Shown here piece after piece: positions 62,388-64,000 of a stretch of DNA of 64,000 bases (position 1 is its first letter; each line of letters opens with the position of its first letter). The notes below the pieces were generated by a model. It saw nothing but the letters and a program-made list of their open reading frames with translations, was not told the DNA's origin and searched no databases. Source of the stretch: JAJFKX01 sp965230265. Its GTDB lineage: Bacteria; Pseudomonadota; Gammaproteobacteria; Xanthomonadales; Wenzhouxiangellaceae. Position numbers and translations under genes: made by a program. The DNA is taken from the NCBI GenBank assembly GCA_965230265.1, contig OZ245999.1:1364001-1428000 (forward strand), given 5' to 3'.

Positions 62388-63457
62388 TGTTCCTGGATTG
62401 GCAATGGCCCATCATCTGGGATTGGCAACTGGCACTGGTAGGGGTGTTGAGCGTGACTTTGCTAATGCCGGTCATCCGTCGTTATGCACTAAGTCACGGG
62501 CTTAGTGATCAACCAGGTAAACGACGTCTGCACCAGCATGCGATAGCGCGTGGTGGTGGCGCCAGCATTGTATTGGTGATGTTGGCCGGCAGTGCGCTTA
62601 GCTTGCCTGTTGGTGCTAATGGCCTATTGTTACTGAGTGCTTTTATTTTATGTGCCTTAACTGGCTGGCTGGATGACCATCAGCCGATGCAGCCGTTGTT
62701 GAAGTTTTTTCTGTTGATGATAGTTGCTGTGGTAACTGTCATTAGTTTGGACACAGAACGTTTGCAGGCCGTTTTTACTCCGGCATTGATTGCACAGTGG
62801 CTAACACCTGCGACACTGCCTATTGCAAAGATAGTCATTGCCGGGCTATTGGCGTTTGTATTGTTGTGGCTAATTAACCTGTTTAACTTTATGGATGGCA
62901 GTCATGGTTTGACTGCCAGCCAAACACTGCTGGCTGGCGTTGCAGTATTGCTTTTTGCGCAGCCTGTTCCCGGTCTGAATCTGCTGTGTTGGTTACTGGT
63001 AGGCTGCCTATTGGCATTTTTGCCATGGAATTTCCCCAAGCCGGTTATTTTTCTTGGAGACGTTGGTAGTTTAAGCCTGGGTTTTGTGATTGGCTGGTTG
63101 CTGCTCGCCTATGTAAGCAGTGGCGCCTTGCATCCGATGCAGGCTGTGTTGATACCTGGGGTGTTTTTGGTCGACGCTACAGGCACGTTATTAATGCGTA
63201 TGCTGCAAGGTGAAGCCTGGTTCCGGCCGCATACCCGACATGCCTATCAATGTTTGGTCCATCATGGCTGGAGCCATACCCGTGTTTGCCTGGTATATTT
63301 TGTTGTTAACCTTGCTCTGATATACCCATCGTTATGGCTAAGCAATCAATGGCCCGACTACACTGTACGAATAGTGTTGGGTTGTTTCGTGTTATTAACG
63401 TTATTGTGGTCAATCGTGCAATTGGTGACCTCTGGGGTAAAGCCCAGGATTGAATGA
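62387..63457 (+). CDS. Polyprenyl-phosphate GlcNAc/FucNAc-1-phosphate transferase (WecA/WbpL-like)
   Basis: 356 residues of MraY/WecA-type multi-pass enzyme. Visible: GWLDDHQPMQPLLKF (DD motif of the active site), LFNFMDGSHGLTASQ, FLGDVGSLSLGF and the HHGWSHTRV end motif. It starts O-antigen or similar glycan repeat units on undecaprenyl phosphate. The closest match by eye is Pseudomonas WbpL. Start overlaps the lapB stop. Confidence 0.88.
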   Translation: MFLDWQWPIIWDWQLALVGVLSVTLLMPVIRRYALSHGLSDQPGKRRLHQHAIARGGGASIVLVMLAGSALSLPVGANGLLLLSAFILCALTGWLDDHQPMQPLLKFFLLMIVAVVTVISLDTERLQAVFTPALIAQWLTPATLPIAKIVIAGLLAFVLLWLINLFNFMDGSHGLTASQTLLAGVAVLLFAQPVPGLNLLCWLLVGCLLAFLPWNFPKPVIFLGDVGSLSLGFVIGWLLLAYVSSGALHPMQAVLIPGVFLVDATGTLLMRMLQGEAWFRPHTRHAYQCLVHHGWSHTRVCLVYFVVNLALIYPSLWLSNQWPDYTVRIVLGCFVLLTLLWSIVQLVTSGVKPRIE

Positions 63458-63464
63458 TATAGCG

Positions 63465-64000
63465 ATGTCCAATCTCAACCTGAAATATTTACTGGCACGA
63501 ATTGTACACCCGCGATTGGCGGTGATTACTCACGATTTGATTATGATCTGGGCCGGCTGGCTCATTTCCAGAGCATTATCGGTCACTGGTACTCAAGGGT
63601 TGGAGACACCGTTAAAAGCGTTTTTACTACCAGAAATTCCATTGATATTGATCATTCAGGGAGCGGTGTTCTGGATAACTGGCCTATATAGAGGCGTTTG
63701 GCGGTTTGCCAGCCTGCCGGATTTATGGAACTTGGTCAAAGGTGCCATTCTAGGCACCGGATTGGTTGTGTTGGCATTATGGCTGACCAATTCACAAATG
63801 CTGATGCGTTATCCACAGTTGGCTCTTTTGTACCCGGTCGCTTTGGTGATATTCCTGGGTACACCTCGATTGTTGTTTCGCAGTTGGAAAGATGCCACCC
63901 GGGCTGAGCGTAAAGCCCATGCGCGCGCCCGCACGGTGATTCTTGGTGCTGGTCATACCGGTGCGGCCTTGTTGCGCGAACTACAGCGCAGCGGCGCCTA
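63465..64000 (+). CDS. WbpM/CapD-like nucleotide-sugar dehydratase (3' end outside window)
   Basis: The frame is open to the window edge (178 residues). N-terminal membrane helices (LIMIWAGWLISRALS, LIIQGAVFWITGLYRG) precede VWRFASLPDLWNL, then a Rossmann entry ILGAGHTGAALLREL. This is the N-terminal half of WbpM/PglF/FlmA-type UDP-GlcNAc 4,6-dehydratases, which supply deoxysugars for surface glycans. Starts seven bases after the WecA-like gene. Confidence 0.85.
   Translation, partial: MSNLNLKYLLARIVHPRLAVITHDLIMIWAGWLISRALSVTGTQGLETPLKAFLLPEIPLILIIQGAVFWITGLYRGVWRFASLPDLWNLVKGAILGTGLVVLALWLTNSQMLMRYPQLALLYPVALVIFLGTPRLLFRSWKDATRAERKAHARARTVILGAGHTGAALLRELQRSGA

Noticed and set aside
1..64000. 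CRISPR arrays, rRNA operons and insertion sequences
   Set aside because: No regularly spaced repeats, no rRNA-like sequence and no transposase frame were found on reading both strands.

Overview
The window reads as a stretch of gammaproteobacterial chromosome with moderate base composition, AGGAGG-type ribosome binding sites and tightly packed operons. The order serC-pheA-hisC-aroA-cmk-rpsA-ihfB followed by envelope genes, and thrS-infC-rpmI-rplT-pheS-pheT-ihfA-merR, matches the arrangement known from Pseudomonas and relatives. Several secreted proteins (VCBS/UnbV, a glycine-rich 88-residue protein, a tail-fibre-like protein) and a C-terminal Gly-Phe-Glu/Gly-Tyr-Glu ending are, to my knowledge, reminiscent of marine groups such as Marinicella or Wenzhouxiangella. 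That placement is an inference. No rRNA, insertion sequence, phage gene, integrase or CRISPR array was seen.

Layout. 1-1.8 kb: a truncated GT-C type membrane glycosyltransferase on the minus strand and a small secreted cytochrome-like protein. 2.0-9.2 kb: a BamE-like protein, the Sec accessory genes yajC-secD-secF, a YdbL-like lipoprotein, rlmD and nagZ. 9.3-15 kb: secreted proteins, a divergent TrpF homologue and a lipoprotein. 15-26 kb: mixed metabolism, including two GNAT acetyltransferases, a CAP-domain protein, an exported intradiol dioxygenase homologue, a zinc alcohol dehydrogenase, several membrane proteins, a minus-strand operon (DASS transporter, DUF885 peptidase, class V aminotransferase) and a DksA-type zinc finger protein. 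26-32 kb: a fibronectin III protein, a beta-propeller/TraB-like fusion, the purine salvage pair hpt-mtnP, a secreted protein and yehS. 32-35 kb: a small accessory group (NTF2-like, RetSat-like oxidoreductase, metallo-beta-lactamase). 35-43 kb: dnaE and a three-gene ABC/HlyD/TolC export operon, all on the minus strand. 43-52 kb: a DinB protein, tRNA-Val and the translation/IHF-alpha operon. 52-64 kb: a ThrE-type exporter, the aromatic/serine/histidine biosynthesis operon, rpsA, ihfB, lapA-lapB and the start of an O-antigen locus.

How the genes fit together. The right half is housekeeping: aminoacyl-tRNA synthetases, ribosomal proteins and initiation factor, both IHF subunits, aromatic amino acid synthesis, and LapA/LapB (control of LPS synthesis) next to the first O-antigen genes. 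MtnP and Hpt form a short salvage route from methylthioinosine to hypoxanthine to IMP. The most unusual locus is the export operon at 38.9-43.0 kb: the ATP-binding domain of its ABC protein has lost almost every catalytic motif although the reading frame is intact, and its upstream region carries three exact copies of a 10-base AT-rich word plus a palindrome.
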